Part shown: positions 44,581 through 53,935 of the stretch, piece by piece
Layout: each line of letters opens with the position of its first letter
How positions within the stretch are numbered: the first letter of the stretch is position 1
Assembly: GCF_013408535.1 (NCBI RefSeq)
Contig: NZ_JACBZA010000001.1
Location: forward strand, 1,944,850 to 2,008,849
DNA length: 64,000 bases
Direction: 5' to 3'
Source of the DNA: Actinopolymorpha cephalotaxi
GTDB taxonomy: Bacteria > Actinomycetota > Actinomycetes > Propionibacteriales > Actinopolymorphaceae
The notes under the pieces: generated by a model
The model's database searches: none
What the model saw: only the letters and a program-made list of their open reading frames with translations
What the model was told of the DNA's origin: nothing
Position numbers and translations under genes: made by a program

Positions 44581-45699
44581 GTGTCCGACCAGAGGTCCAC
44601 CCGGTCCGTCCCGGTTGGGGAGTCGGCCGCGCGTCCGGCCGGTTCGCCGATCGGCCTGCACCGGGTGCTCGAGCCCGCGGGCGCGCTGCCCCAGGCGGCC
44701 ACCCGGCTGGACACCCGTCCCGAGTTGTGGCCGGACGAGGTGCGGGTCCGGGTGGAGCGGCTCAACCTGGACGCCGCGTCCTACCGTCAACTGCGGGTTG
44801 CGCACGGTGGCGACGGCGCCGCCGTCCGCCGCGCGGTGGCCGAGATCGTCCGGGCCGGCGGCAAGATGCACAACCCCGTCACCGGGTCCGGCGGGATGCT
44901 GGTCGGCACCGTGGAGGAGGCCGGGCCCGCCTCGCCACTGGGGCTGGCGCCGGGAGACCGGATCGCCACCCTGGTCTCGCTGACCCTGACGCCGCTGGTG
45001 ATCGAGGACGACCTGGCCGGCTGGGACGGCCTCGGCGAGCAGGTGCCCTGCTCGGGGTACGCGATCCTGTTCGGCCGGTCGATCGCCGCGAAGCTGCCGG
45101 CCGACCTGCCCGCGCCGCTGTCCCTCGCCGTCCTGGACGTGTGCGGCGCGCCGGCGCTGACCGCCCGGGTGGTTGCCGAGTACGCGAACCGGGCCGGTGG
45201 CGAGGGCGGCGCCGGTCGTACGGCGCCCACGGTGTGTGTCGTCGGTGCCGCCGGCAAGTCCGGGTCGCTGTCCCTGGCCGCCGCCCGGCGGGCCGGAGCG
45301 GTGCGCACCATCGGGGTCGTACCGGTGGACAGCGAGGCGCGGGCGCTGGAACGCGCCGGGCTGGCCGACGAGGTGAGGATCGCCGACGCCCGCGACCCGG
45401 TCGCGCTCGCGGAGGCGGTGGAGAAGGCCGGCGGTCCGGCCGACGTGACGGTCGTCTGCGTGGACGTCCCCGGTTGCGAGGGCGGCGCGGTCCTCGCCAC
45501 CGCGGCCGGCGGGACGGTGATCTTCTTCTCCATGGCCACGTCCTTCAGCGCTGCCGCGCTGGGTGCGGAGGGGCTGGCCGCCGACGTGACGATGCTGGTC
45601 GGCAACGGCTACGTGCCCGGGCACGCTGCGTACGCGCTCGACCTGCTGCGCGCCGAGGACGGGGTCCGGGCGCTGTTCGAGGCCAGGATGGACGCATGA
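44581..45699 (+). CDS. kdd: L-erythro-3,5-diaminohexanoate dehydrogenase
   Basis: It oxidises 3,5-diaminohexanoate to 5-amino-3-oxohexanoate, step three of lysine fermentation. The 372-aa product resembles zinc-free medium-chain dehydrogenases: a GroES-like start (RVERLNLDAASYRQLRVAHGGDG, VTGSGGMLVGTVEEAGPASPLGLAPGDRIATLVSL) and an NAD-binding fold with VCVVGAAGKSGSLSLAAARRAGA. GTG 44581 follows GGGAG. Its stop overlaps the amidohydrolase start. KamDE next door make its substrate. Confidence 0.88.
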   Translation: MSDQRSTRSVPVGESAARPAGSPIGLHRVLEPAGALPQAATRLDTRPELWPDEVRVRVERLNLDAASYRQLRVAHGGDGAAVRRAVAEIVRAGGKMHNPVTGSGGMLVGTVEEAGPASPLGLAPGDRIATLVSLTLTPLVIEDDLAGWDGLGEQVPCSGYAILFGRSIAAKLPADLPAPLSLAVLDVCGAPALTARVVAEYANRAGGEGGAGRTAPTVCVVGAAGKSGSLSLAAARRAGAVRTIGVVPVDSEARALERAGLADEVRIADARDPVALAEAVEKAGGPADVTVVCVDVPGCEGGAVLATAAGGTVIFFSMATSFSAAALGAEGLAADVTMLVGNGYVPGHAAYALDLLRAEDGVRALFEARMDA

Positions 45700-47327
45700 C
45701 TTTTCTGCCTCGCGACCCCCGCCCGCGCCGCGTCCTCCTGCGTGGCGGCCCGATCCTCACCGGCACCGCGGATTCCGGTGACCAGGACGGCCCGGCCACC
45801 GCCATGGGGATCGAGGCCGGCACGGTCCGGTTCGTCGGCAGCGCGGCCGAGGCGGAGACCTGGGCGGCCGGCGCGGACGAGATCGTCGAGCTCGCCGGAC
45901 GGATGGTCACCCCCGCCTTCGTCGACGCGCACGTGCACGTCTCCCAGACCGGGCTGCGGCTGTCCGGCCTGGACCTCGCCGCCGCCGGATCCCGTACGGA
46001 CGTGCTGGACGCGGTGGCCCGGCACGCCCGCACCCGCGCCGACGCGGTGCTGCTCGGCTTCGGGTGGGACGAGACCACCTGGGCCGACCCCGAGCTGCCG
46101 ACGGCCGCCGAGCTCGACCGGGCGGCACCCGGCCGGCCCGTCTACCTCGCCCGGGTCGACGTGCACTCCGGCCTGGTGTCCGGCGCGTTGTACGACCGCG
46201 CGCCCGCGATGGCGGCCGAGCCCGGCTGGGACGGATCCGGGCGGGTCGAGCGCGAGGCGCACCACGTCGCCCGCGACGCCGCGGCCGCGCTGGTCACCGA
46301 CGCGCAGCGCACGACCGCGATCGAGGCCGCCCTGGCCGCCGCGGCCGCCGCCGGGCTGGGCAGCCTGCACGAGATGTCGGCACCGCACGTCAACGCCGCC
46401 GGCGACCTGGCCGTCCTCGCCCGGATCGCGGTCGAGCCGCCGTCGGTGCGGGTGGTGACGTACTGGGGAGAGCTGGCGAGTACGGGCGGGGTGGAACGGG
46501 CCCTGGAGCTGGGCTGTCGTGGCGCGGCCGGCGACCTGTGCGCCGACGGCGCGTTCGGCTCGCGGACCGCCGCGTTGACCTCGCCGTACGCCGACCTGCC
46601 CGGGCACACCGGGCACGGCTACCTCGACGCCGACGAGATCGCCGCGCACGTGGTCGCCTGCACCGAGGCCGGCCTGCAGGCGGGCTTCCACTGCATCGGC
46701 GACGCGGCCGTCACCGCGGTGGTCGAGGGCCTGCGGCTGGCCGAGAAGAGGGTCGGCGCGGACCGGCTGACCCGGGCGCGGCACCGGCTCGAGCACGTCG
46801 AACTGGTCACCGCCGAGCAGACGTACGACCTGGCCCGCTGGGGTGTGGTGGTCAGCGGCCAGCCGGCGTTCGACGCGGCCTGGGGCGGGACCGACGGCAT
46901 GTACGCCACCAGGCTGGGCACCGACCGGGCGCTCGCCGCCAATCCGTGGGCGACGTTGCGGCAGGCCGGGGTGACGTTGGCGTTCGGCTCCGACGCGCCG
47001 GTGACGCCGTTCGACCCGTGGGGCGGGGTCCGGGCGGCGGCCTGGCACCACAACGAGGCCGAGCGGATCGGCGTGGCGGACGCGTTCGCCGCGCACACCC
47101 GCGGCGGCCACCACGCGGCCGGAGACGAGGGTGGCGTGCTGGCGCCGGGAGCCGAGGCGACGTACGCCGTCTGGGACGGCGCGGTGTGGGGTGACGACCG
47201 CGGGAGCCTGCCGGACCTGCGTCCGGGAGCGCCGCTGCCCACCTGCGTCCGCACGGTCGTGGCCGGTGAGGTCGTGTTCGACGGGGAGAAACCAGGCGGG
47301 GACCAGCCAGACAGGGAGCAGGCATGA
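45696..47327 (+). CDS. YtcJ-like metal-dependent amidohydrolase
   Basis: A member of the amidohydrolase superfamily. The 543-aa product has the metal-binding HVHV (VDAHVHVSQTG), LCADGAFGSRTAALTSPYAD, HCIGDAAV, HRLEHVEL, and FGSDAPVTPFDPWGG, the order usual in YtcJ proteins. Substrate unknown. It lies between kdd and kamD with 4-base overlaps at both ends, so it must be made with the lysine enzymes. Such an enzyme is not part of the known pathway; it may open a cyclic lactam or remove an acyl group from a lysine derivative, which is only a guess. Confidence 0.9.
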   Translation: MTFLPRDPRPRRVLLRGGPILTGTADSGDQDGPATAMGIEAGTVRFVGSAAEAETWAAGADEIVELAGRMVTPAFVDAHVHVSQTGLRLSGLDLAAAGSRTDVLDAVARHARTRADAVLLGFGWDETTWADPELPTAAELDRAAPGRPVYLARVDVHSGLVSGALYDRAPAMAAEPGWDGSGRVEREAHHVARDAAAALVTDAQRTTAIEAALAAAAAAGLGSLHEMSAPHVNAAGDLAVLARIAVEPPSVRVVTYWGELASTGGVERALELGCRGAAGDLCADGAFGSRTAALTSPYADLPGHTGHGYLDADEIAAHVVACTEAGLQAGFHCIGDAAVTAVVEGLRLAEKRVGADRLTRARHRLEHVELVTAEQTYDLARWGVVVSGQPAFDAAWGGTDGMYATRLGTDRALAANPWATLRQAGVTLAFGSDAPVTPFDPWGGVRAAAWHHNEAERIGVADAFAAHTRGGHHAAGDEGGVLAPGAEATYAVWDGAVWGDDRGSLPDLRPGAPLPTCVRTVVAGEVVFDGEKPGGDQPDREQA

Positions 47328-48901
47328 GTACGACCGCGTTCCGCCGTCACCTCGACCTCGATCCGGTGACAGTCCGGAAGGCGCGCACGCTGGCCCGCCG
47401 CGCCGGCCGGCCGATCGTGAAGCTGGCCCGGGCACACACCACCGTCTCGGTCGAGCGGGCGGTGCTCCGGCTGGCCGGGCTGCGCGGCGCCGACCCCGAC
47501 GGCACGCCGTGGGTCAACCGGCTGATGGACGCCGTACAGGCCGACGTCGGCCTCGAACACGGCGTCGCCGGACCGGTCTGGGCAGCACTCGCCCGCGGCG
47601 AGGCCGAGGACCTGGCGGCGCTCGCGCAGAAGGCCGCGGCCGGCTCGGTCCGCTTCCACGTGCCCGAGGGCGCCGAGGCCCGGCGGGCCGAACGCACGTC
47701 CCGGCGCGCGGTCGGCGCCGGACTGCGGGCGATCGACGCCCGGCGGCGCGAACGCGACCGGCTGATCCGGCGGTGGGGCGACCCGCCGCACCGGCCCTGG
47801 ATCTACCTCATCGTGGCAACCGGCGACATTCACGAGGACATCCCGCAGGCGCAGGCCGCCGCCCGGGAGGGTGCCGACGTGATCGCGGTGATCCGGTCGA
47901 CCGGCCAGTCCCTGCTGGACTTCGTACCCGAGGGCGCGACCAGGGAGGGGTACGCCGGGACGTACGCCACCCAGGAGAACTTCCGGCTGATGCGCGCAGC
48001 CCTGGACGACGTGAGCCGGGAGCTGCGCCGCTACGTCCGGCTGACCAACTACGCGTCCGGGCTGTGCATGCCCGAGATCGCCACCCTGGCCGGGCTGGAA
48101 CGCCTGGACATGATGCTGAACGACTCGATGTACGGCATCCTCTTCCGCGACATCAACCCCGTCCGCACCTTCGTCGACCAGCGGTTCTCCCGGCAGGTCC
48201 ACGCCCGGGCCGGAATCGTCATCAACACCGGCGAGGACAACTACCTCACCACCGCCGACGCGGTCGACGCCGCGCACACGGTCACGGTCTCCCAGCTGCT
48301 GAACGAGTTCTTCGGCAAGGAGGCCGGCCTCGCCGACTGGCAGCTCGGCCTCGGGCACGCGTTCGAGATCGACCCCGACCGGCCGGAGTCGTTCCGGCTG
48401 GAGCTGGCACATGCCCTGCTGGCCCGGGAGCTGTTCCCGAAGGCGCCGCTGAAGTGGATGCCGCCGACCAGGCACATGGACGGCGACATCTTTCGCGGCT
48501 ACCTGCTGGACGGCTTCTTCAACCTCGCGGGCATGCTCACCGGCCAGCAGATCCTGCTGGTGGGGATGATGACCGAGGCCGTGGTGACGCCCTGGCTGTC
48601 CGACCGCGACCTCGCGCTGCGCAACGTCCGCTACGTCATGAACGCCGCCGGCAACCTGCACGAGGACTTCCGGCCCGCACCGGACGGGTTCATCGCCCAG
48701 CGGGCCCGTCAGGTGCTCGGCGAGGCGGTCGACCTGCTGGAGCGGATCGGGGACGACGGCCTGCTGGACGCGATCGCCGACGGCACGTTCGGGCTGATGC
48801 GGCGGCCGGCCGACGGTGGCAAGGGCCTTTCCGGCGTGGCGCGGAAGTCGCCCGCCTACCTCAACCCGGCCACCGATCTGCTGGAGGAGGGCCAGTCGTG
48901 A
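47324..48901 (+). CDS. kamD: D-lysine/beta-lysine 5,6-aminomutase, alpha subunit
   Basis: The larger subunit of the adenosylcobalamin- and PLP-dependent enzyme that converts beta-lysine to 3,5-diaminohexanoate. The 525-aa product has the KamD fold blocks VRKARTLARRAGRPIVKLARAHTTVSVERAVLRLAGL, WIYLIVATGDIHEDIPQAQAAAREGADVIAVIRSTGQSLLDFVPEGATREGYAGTYATQENFRLMRAALDD, and NAAGNLHEDFRPAPDGFIAQRA. Start and end overlap or closely adjoin its neighbours. The organism must make or import B12 for it; no B12 riboswitch was found before the operon. Confidence 0.94.
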   Translation: MSTTAFRRHLDLDPVTVRKARTLARRAGRPIVKLARAHTTVSVERAVLRLAGLRGADPDGTPWVNRLMDAVQADVGLEHGVAGPVWAALARGEAEDLAALAQKAAAGSVRFHVPEGAEARRAERTSRRAVGAGLRAIDARRRERDRLIRRWGDPPHRPWIYLIVATGDIHEDIPQAQAAAREGADVIAVIRSTGQSLLDFVPEGATREGYAGTYATQENFRLMRAALDDVSRELRRYVRLTNYASGLCMPEIATLAGLERLDMMLNDSMYGILFRDINPVRTFVDQRFSRQVHARAGIVINTGEDNYLTTADAVDAAHTVTVSQLLNEFFGKEAGLADWQLGLGHAFEIDPDRPESFRLELAHALLARELFPKAPLKWMPPTRHMDGDIFRGYLLDGFFNLAGMLTGQQILLVGMMTEAVVTPWLSDRDLALRNVRYVMNAAGNLHEDFRPAPDGFIAQRARQVLGEAVDLLERIGDDGLLDAIADGTFGLMRRPADGGKGLSGVARKSPAYLNPATDLLEEGQS

Positions 48902-48920
48902 ACAGCCCAGTGAGTGCTCG

Positions 48921-49718
48921 GTGAGCGGGCCGGTCGTCCGTCCGTACGGCGACACCACCGGCGACGGGATGGTCCAGCTGTCGTTCACCCTGCCGATCCC
49001 GCACGACCGCCGGGCCGAGGGCGCCGCCCTCCAGCTCGCCGGGCGGATGGGGATGGACCCGGCGATGGTGGTGCACGCCAAGGCGATGGGCCCGGACTTC
49101 ACCTTCTTCGTCGTCTACGGCCGGGTGAGCCACCTCGTCGACCTCGACCAGGTACAGGTGATCGAGCGGGAGTACCCGCTGATCGGCCCGAAGGAGGTCA
49201 ACCTCGCCATCCGCCGCGGCCTGCGCCGCCGGCTGGTCGTGGTCGGGGCGTGCGTGGGCACCGACGCGCACACCGTGGGCATCGACGCCATCCTGAACGT
49301 CAAGGGGTTCGCGGGGGAGAAGGGCCTGGAGTACTACCGGGAGATCAAGGTGATCAACCTCGGTGCCCAGGTGGCGGTGCCGGACCTGGTGGCGCGCGCG
49401 CTCGCCGAACGCGCCGACGCGATCCTGGTGTCGCAGGTGGTGACCCAGCGGGACGCCCACGTCCACGGGACGCAGGAGATGTCGGCCGCCTTCCGGGAGG
49501 CCTACGACGAGGCGGACCGTCCGCTGCTGGTGGTGGGCGGGCCGAGGTTCGCCGAGTCGATGGCCGCCGAGCTCGGCGTGGACCGGGTCTTCGGCCGGGG
49601 CACCACGCCCGGTGAGGTGGCCAGCTACCTCGTGCACGCGCTCGTACCCGACCGCGCCACCACGACAAAGACGAAGGACACCAAGGACACCAAGGACACG
49701 ACGGAGAGGACCGCATGA
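48921..49718 (+). CDS. kamE: D-lysine/beta-lysine 5,6-aminomutase, beta subunit
   Basis: The smaller, B12-binding subunit. With GTG 48921 the product is 265 aa. The cobalamin motif is GTDAHTVGIDAIL (Asp-x-His-x-x-Gly), and the Lys in VVHAKAMGPDFTFFVVYGR is the expected PLP Schiff-base residue. VSQVVTQRDAHVHG forms part of the Rossmann B12 domain. The C-terminus carries three copies of a 9-base repeat (AAGGACACC, about 49674-49699) coding KDT units. Its stop overlaps kal (ATGA). Confidence 0.94.
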   Translation: MSGPVVRPYGDTTGDGMVQLSFTLPIPHDRRAEGAALQLAGRMGMDPAMVVHAKAMGPDFTFFVVYGRVSHLVDLDQVQVIEREYPLIGPKEVNLAIRRGLRRRLVVVGACVGTDAHTVGIDAILNVKGFAGEKGLEYYREIKVINLGAQVAVPDLVARALAERADAILVSQVVTQRDAHVHGTQEMSAAFREAYDEADRPLLVVGGPRFAESMAAELGVDRVFGRGTTPGEVASYLVHALVPDRATTTKTKDTKDTKDTTERTA

Positions 49719-50128
49719 GCGACCAGCCGGCCACCGAGAAGGATCCGCGTCTCGGGCTCACCGTCACCCACCGCCGGTACGTCTCGTACGCCGAGGCCCA
49801 CTACGCCGGGCACCTCGTCGCGGGCGGCTACGTGCTCGGCCTGTTCGGCGACGTCGCCACCGAGGTCTGCATCCGCACCGACGGCGACGAGGGACTGCTC
49901 GCGTCGTACGCCGAGGTGCGGTTCCTGGCGCCGGTGCACGCGGGCGACGTGCTGGAGGTGAGCGCCACGGTCGTACGGGTCGGCAACCGCAGCCGGGACC
50001 TCGATCTCGGCGCCCGGGTGGTGGCCCGGGGCGAACCCGGGCGCGGGGAGTCCGCCGCCGGCGTCGTCGAGCCGGCGACCGTCGCGGTGACCGCCCGGGC
50101 AACGGTGGTCGTCCCGCCAACCAGGTGA
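49715..50128 (+). CDS. kal: 3-aminobutyryl-CoA ammonia lyase
   Basis: It removes ammonia from L-3-aminobutyryl-CoA to give crotonyl-CoA, the last specific step of lysine fermentation. The 137-aa hot-dog-fold protein has THRRYVSYAEAHYAGHLVAGGYVLGLFGDVATEVCIRTDGDEGLLASYAEVRFLAPVHAGDVLEV, as in known Kal. It is the last gene of the operon. The enzyme before it in the pathway, Kce, is not in the window. Confidence 0.9.
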   Translation: MSDQPATEKDPRLGLTVTHRRYVSYAEAHYAGHLVAGGYVLGLFGDVATEVCIRTDGDEGLLASYAEVRFLAPVHAGDVLEVSATVVRVGNRSRDLDLGARVVARGEPGRGESAAGVVEPATVAVTARATVVVPPTR

Positions 50129-50749
50129 GCCGGCGTGAGTCCGCAGGTGGGCCAGCAGGTGAGCCGGCGGTTGAGTGTTCAGCTGGTGAGTTCCGCGGTG
50201 GATCGCGGCGTGCGGTAGCCTCGTGCCGCTTTCGGCGGGGACCTCTGCTGGCCCGACACGCCCAGGTGTCGACACGCCGTACGCCAGAAAAAAACTCGGC
50301 CTCGCGTGGGTGACCGGCAGATGCTGCTGACCTGCGCGTTTTGTCCGTCTTCGCAGGTCAGCGGGCGGTTGACACACCCCTGCCCGGATCGTCATCGTCG
50401 TCTCCTGTCCACCGCAGGCCAGGCTCGGTTCGGTTCGCTCTCCGGCGCGTTGCGTGAGGAGTCCGGCGCCAGTTCTCTTGTCACGCGTCGACCCGGAGTT
50501 CGATCCGTGCGGTGGGGTGGCCACGGAGCGGTCCGCCGCCCAGTAGACAACGGCCACGCGGCACGCAGCCTGCGCGTCGCGGGTCGGTCCGAAGGGCGGG
50601 CGGGCCGTTCCGTTTTTTTCGGCGGCCTGTCCCCGGCCACTGCCACGCCGCCCGAATGTCCGCGATGCCGGGTCCGTCACCGGCCCGGGCACCCCAGCCG
50701 CCGCGTGCGCGTTGTACGGTCCTGACATCTGCGTGAAGCGGCCCGTCCG
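50129..50749. other. 620-base region without a gene
   Basis: Between kal and lnt I find no supported gene. It holds a small hairpin CGACAC-GCCCAG-GTGTCG (50254-50271) that may end the lysine operon, an A7 tract (50288-50294), a T7 tract (50613-50619), a TTGACA (50369-50374) with no clear -10 box, and TACGGT (50715-50720), a likely -10 box for lnt. I looked for the conserved B12-box pattern of a cobalamin riboswitch and did not see it. Confidence 0.6.
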
Positions 50750-52441
50750 GTGCGTCCCCGGGTGCGTCTTCTGCGTTCGCGGCCGGCGCCAGGTCAGGCG
50801 CGGTCACCCACCTCGCGGAAGGGCGGTTCGTTGAGGCTCGAGGACGGCACGGCGACCCGCTCCCGGACGGCCACGACCACCACGGCGGAGCCGGAAGGGC
50901 GGGCCACCCGCTGGCTGCGGTTCCTGCTGGCGGTGGCGTCCGGAGTGGCGCTGGCGGTGGCGTTCCCGCCGTTCGGCTGGTCGTGGACCATCCCCTTCGC
51001 CGTCGGCACGCTCACCCTGGTCTGCAAGGGCGCCCGGGTGCGCACCGGCGCGCTGCTGGGGCTCGGCTTCGGCCTGGGGTTCTTCGTCCTGCTGCTGCAG
51101 TGGGTCCGCGTCATCGGCGCCGACGGGTGGCTGGTCCTCAGCCTCGTGGAGGCGCTGTTCGTCGCCCTGCTCGGAGCCGCGCTCACCCTCGTCACCCGGC
51201 TGCGCTGGTGGCCGCTGTGGGCGGCGACGCTGTGGGTCGGCGTGGAGTTCGCGCGCTCCTCGTTCCCGCTCGGCGGCTTCCCCTGGGGCCGGCTCGGCTA
51301 CGGCCTGGCCGACACGCCGCTGGCGGCGCTGGCCAGCGTGGGCGGGGTCCCGTTCGTGACGTTCGTCGTGGTGCTGGCCGGCAACCTGCTGCTGTGGGCG
51401 GTGCTGGCCGGTGGCCGGCGGGTCGTCGTCCGGGCGGCCGCGGTGGCCGTAGCCGCGGCGCTGGCGTTCTGCGGCGCGCTCATCCCGCTGCCCACCGAGG
51501 GCGACGGCACCGCCACCGTCGCGATCGTCCAGGGCAACGTGCCCGCGCGCGGGATCGAGGCCCTCGGCCGCGCCCGCACCGTGACCCGCAACCACCTCAC
51601 CGCCACCGAGGACCTGATGCGGGACGTACGCGCCGGCAAGGTCCCCAAGCCCGCCTTCGTCCTCTGGCCGGAGAACTCCACCGACATCGACCCGTTCCAC
51701 GACCTGCCCACCCGCGCGATCGTCGACCGGGCCGTGCGGGACGCGGGCGTCCCGATCCTGGTCGGCGCCATCCTGGACGGGCCGGGACCCAACTACCGGC
51801 GTACGTCCGGAGTGGTGTGGGACCCGACCACCGGGCCGGGGCAGATCTACTCCAAGCAGCACCCGGTGCCGTTCGGGGAGTACATCCCGTTCCGGCGCGA
51901 GCTGCTGCCCTACATCAAGCGGCTCCAGTTGGTCGGGCGCGACACCTACCCCGGCAAGGAGCCGGGCAAGATCAGGATCGCCGGCTACCACGTGGGCCTG
52001 GTGATCTGTTTCGAGATCGCCTACGACGGGATCGTCCGGCAGGTGGCCGACGGCGCGGCGTCGCAGTTCCTCACCGTGCAGACCAACAACGCCACCTACA
52101 CCGGCACAGGCCAGCCGCAGCAGCAGTTCGCCATCACGCGACTACGTGCGGTCGAGTACGGCAAAGCTGTCCTGGTGGCCTCACCCAACGGCGTCAGCGG
52201 CTACATCGCCCCCGACGGCCGGGTGGTGGCACAGTCGAAGGAGGCCACCCGCAAGGTGTTCGTCGAACGCGTGCCGCTGCGCACCCAGCCGACGCTCGCG
52301 GCCCGGCTCGGGCCCTTCCCCGAGTGGGTGCTCGCCCTGGCCGGGCTGGCGGCGCTGGCCGTCGCGGTCGACCGCAGGCGGCGCGGGGTGGAGGCCGACG
52401 ACGAGGAGCTCACCGGGGCGACGGGCGGGGGTACGCGGTGA
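50750..52441 (+). CDS. lnt: Apolipoprotein N-acyltransferase
   Basis: Lnt adds the third acyl chain to lipoproteins. The 563-aa product has about eight hydrophobic segments (residues 50-250) and a nitrilase domain with the triad Glu308 (WPENS), Lys369 (YSKQHPVPFGEYIPFR) and Cys420 (VICFEIAYD). The start is uncertain: GTG 50750 is the longest, GTG 50762 and TTG 50831 are in frame, and the TACGGT box at 50715 supports an early start. The gene runs straight into ppm1 (GTGA overlap). In M. tuberculosis the two are one fused protein, Ppm1. Confidence 0.92.
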   Translation: MRPRVRLLRSRPAPGQARSPTSRKGGSLRLEDGTATRSRTATTTTAEPEGRATRWLRFLLAVASGVALAVAFPPFGWSWTIPFAVGTLTLVCKGARVRTGALLGLGFGLGFFVLLLQWVRVIGADGWLVLSLVEALFVALLGAALTLVTRLRWWPLWAATLWVGVEFARSSFPLGGFPWGRLGYGLADTPLAALASVGGVPFVTFVVVLAGNLLLWAVLAGGRRVVVRAAAVAVAAALAFCGALIPLPTEGDGTATVAIVQGNVPARGIEALGRARTVTRNHLTATEDLMRDVRAGKVPKPAFVLWPENSTDIDPFHDLPTRAIVDRAVRDAGVPILVGAILDGPGPNYRRTSGVVWDPTTGPGQIYSKQHPVPFGEYIPFRRELLPYIKRLQLVGRDTYPGKEPGKIRIAGYHVGLVICFEIAYDGIVRQVADGAASQFLTVQTNNATYTGTGQPQQQFAITRLRAVEYGKAVLVASPNGVSGYIAPDGRVVAQSKEATRKVFVERVPLRTQPTLAARLGPFPEWVLALAGLAALAVAVDRRRRGVEADDEELTGATGGGTR

Positions 52442-53232
52442 CCGGCACCAGCGCGCAGCACTTCGCCGGGCTCGGGTCGATCCTGGTGGTGCTGCCCACA
52501 TACAACGAGGCCAAGAACCTCGAGCGCACGGTCGGCCGGGTGCGCCACGCCGTCCCCGCCGCGGACATCCTCGTCACCGACGACTCCTCGCCGGACGGCA
52601 CGGGCCAGATCGCGGACCGGCTGGCCGCCGCGGACCCGCAGGTGCACGTGCTGCACCGGGCGGCGAAGGAGGGGCTCGGCACCGCCTACAAGGAGAGCTT
52701 CGGGTGGGGCCTTGCCCGCGGCTACGACGTCCTGTGCGAGATGGACGCCGACGGCTCCCACCAACCCGAGGAGCTCGCCAAGCTGCTGGCCGGCCTGGCC
52801 GACTCCGACCTGGTGATCGGTTCGCGCTGGGTGCCCGGCGGCCGGGTGGAGAACTGGTCCCAGTCGCGTGAGCTGCTGTCCCGCGGCGCCAACCGCTATG
52901 CGCAGATCGCCCTGGGTGTCCCGTTGCGGGACGCGACGGCCGGGTTCCGGGCGTTCCGCCGCGCTACGTTGGAGGGCGTCGGCCTGGACGACGTGGCCTC
53001 GCTCGGCTACTGCTTCCAGATCGACCTCGCGTGGCGGGCGCTGCAGGCGGGCTTCCGGGTGACCGAGGTGCCGATCGTCTTCCGCGAACGCGAGTTCGGC
53101 GACTCCAAGATGGACCTCGCGATCATGCTGGAGTCCTTCCGCCGGGTCGCCGTGTGGGGGGTCCGGCACCGCCTCGCGCAGGTACGCGGCCGGACCAACG
53201 GGCAGGGCACGTTGTCCCAGAGGCGGAGGTGA
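52438..53232 (+). CDS. ppm1: Polyprenol-phosphate mannosyltransferase Ppm1
   Basis: It makes polyprenyl-phosphate mannose, donor for lipoglycan and protein mannosylation. The 264-aa GT2-fold product has LVVLPTYNEAKNLERTVGRV, VTDDSSPDGTGQIAD, CEMDADGSHQPEEL with the metal-binding DADGS and SDLVIGSRWVPGG. No membrane segment is present, so membrane association may rely on the neighbouring Lnt protein. GTG 52438 overlaps the lnt stop. Confidence 0.93.
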   Translation: MTGTSAQHFAGLGSILVVLPTYNEAKNLERTVGRVRHAVPAADILVTDDSSPDGTGQIADRLAAADPQVHVLHRAAKEGLGTAYKESFGWGLARGYDVLCEMDADGSHQPEELAKLLAGLADSDLVIGSRWVPGGRVENWSQSRELLSRGANRYAQIALGVPLRDATAGFRAFRRATLEGVGLDDVASLGYCFQIDLAWRALQAGFRVTEVPIVFREREFGDSKMDLAIMLESFRRVAVWGVRHRLAQVRGRTNGQGTLSQRRR

Positions 53233-53236
53233 GCTC

Positions 53237-53824
53237 GTGGCGGTGATCGTCGTACTCGCCCTGATCGCCGTACCCGCCCTGGAGATCTACGTCGCGGTGC
53301 AGGTCTGGCACCTCATCGGCTGGTGGACCCTCGCGCTGCTGCTCGCCGGCAGCGGCCTGGGCGCCTACCTCGTGAAGCGGGAGGGCCTGCGCACCTGGGC
53401 GGCCTTGCGCGCGGCGGTCGAGGACCGGCGCATCCCCGACCGTGAGGTGCTGGACGCCGGGCTGGTTCTCACCGGCGGGCTGCTGATGGTGCTGCCCGGG
53501 CTGGTCACCGACGTGGTGGGGTTCCTCCTGCTGGCGCCGTTCCTGCGGCCGGTGTCCCGGCGGGCGCTGCGGTGGGGCGTGGGACGAGGTGTCAGCCGGC
53601 GGGTCGGCGTCGTTCCCGGCCAGAGCTGGCAGGTGAGCCGGTACCTCCGAGGCGGCCCGGGTGGCTCGGGCAGGCAGGGCGGGTCCGGCGGCCAGAGTGG
53701 GTCCGGCGGGGCGGGCGGTTCCGGTGCCGCCGACCGAGGGCAGCCGCCGGTGATCGAGGGAGAGATCGTGTCCGGTGACGCCGGCCACGGCGACTCCCCG
53801 GGTCGGCCGCGCCCGGGACGCTGA
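53237..53824 (+). CDS. fxsA: FxsA-family membrane protein
   Basis: FxsA proteins are small membrane proteins of unclear role; E. coli FxsA counters phage exclusion when overmade. The 195-aa product has three hydrophobic segments in the core (VIVVLALIAVPALEIYVAVQVW, WWTLALLLAGSGLGAYLV, LTGGLLMVLPGLVTDVVGFLLLAPF) and a Gly/Ser-rich C-tail. GTG 53237 follows ppm1 by 4 bases. Its transcript ends at a 15-bp perfect hairpin. Confidence 0.9.
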   Translation: MAVIVVLALIAVPALEIYVAVQVWHLIGWWTLALLLAGSGLGAYLVKREGLRTWAALRAAVEDRRIPDREVLDAGLVLTGGLLMVLPGLVTDVVGFLLLAPFLRPVSRRALRWGVGRGVSRRVGVVPGQSWQVSRYLRGGPGGSGRQGGSGGQSGSGGAGGSGAADRGQPPVIEGEIVSGDAGHGDSPGRPRPGR

Positions 53825-53898
53825 CCGCGATCGGACGAAGCGCTGTCCCGGACGGCTTCCGAAACCCTCCGGACTGCTCCGGACTTCCCCCGGACAAG

Positions 53899-53935
53899 GT
53901 CGAACCGTGCCGCCGGGGGTGCGGCACGGTTCGAC
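53899..53935. terminator. Hairpin between fxsA and rbpA
   Basis: GTCGAACCGTGCCGC pairs perfectly with GCGGCACGGTTCGAC around a 7-base loop, between two convergent genes. Confidence 0.85.

Noticed and set aside
50129-50749. Cobalamin riboswitch for the B12-dependent lysine enzymes
   Set aside because: The conserved B12 box and paired core could not be found, and this gap lies after, not before, the operon.
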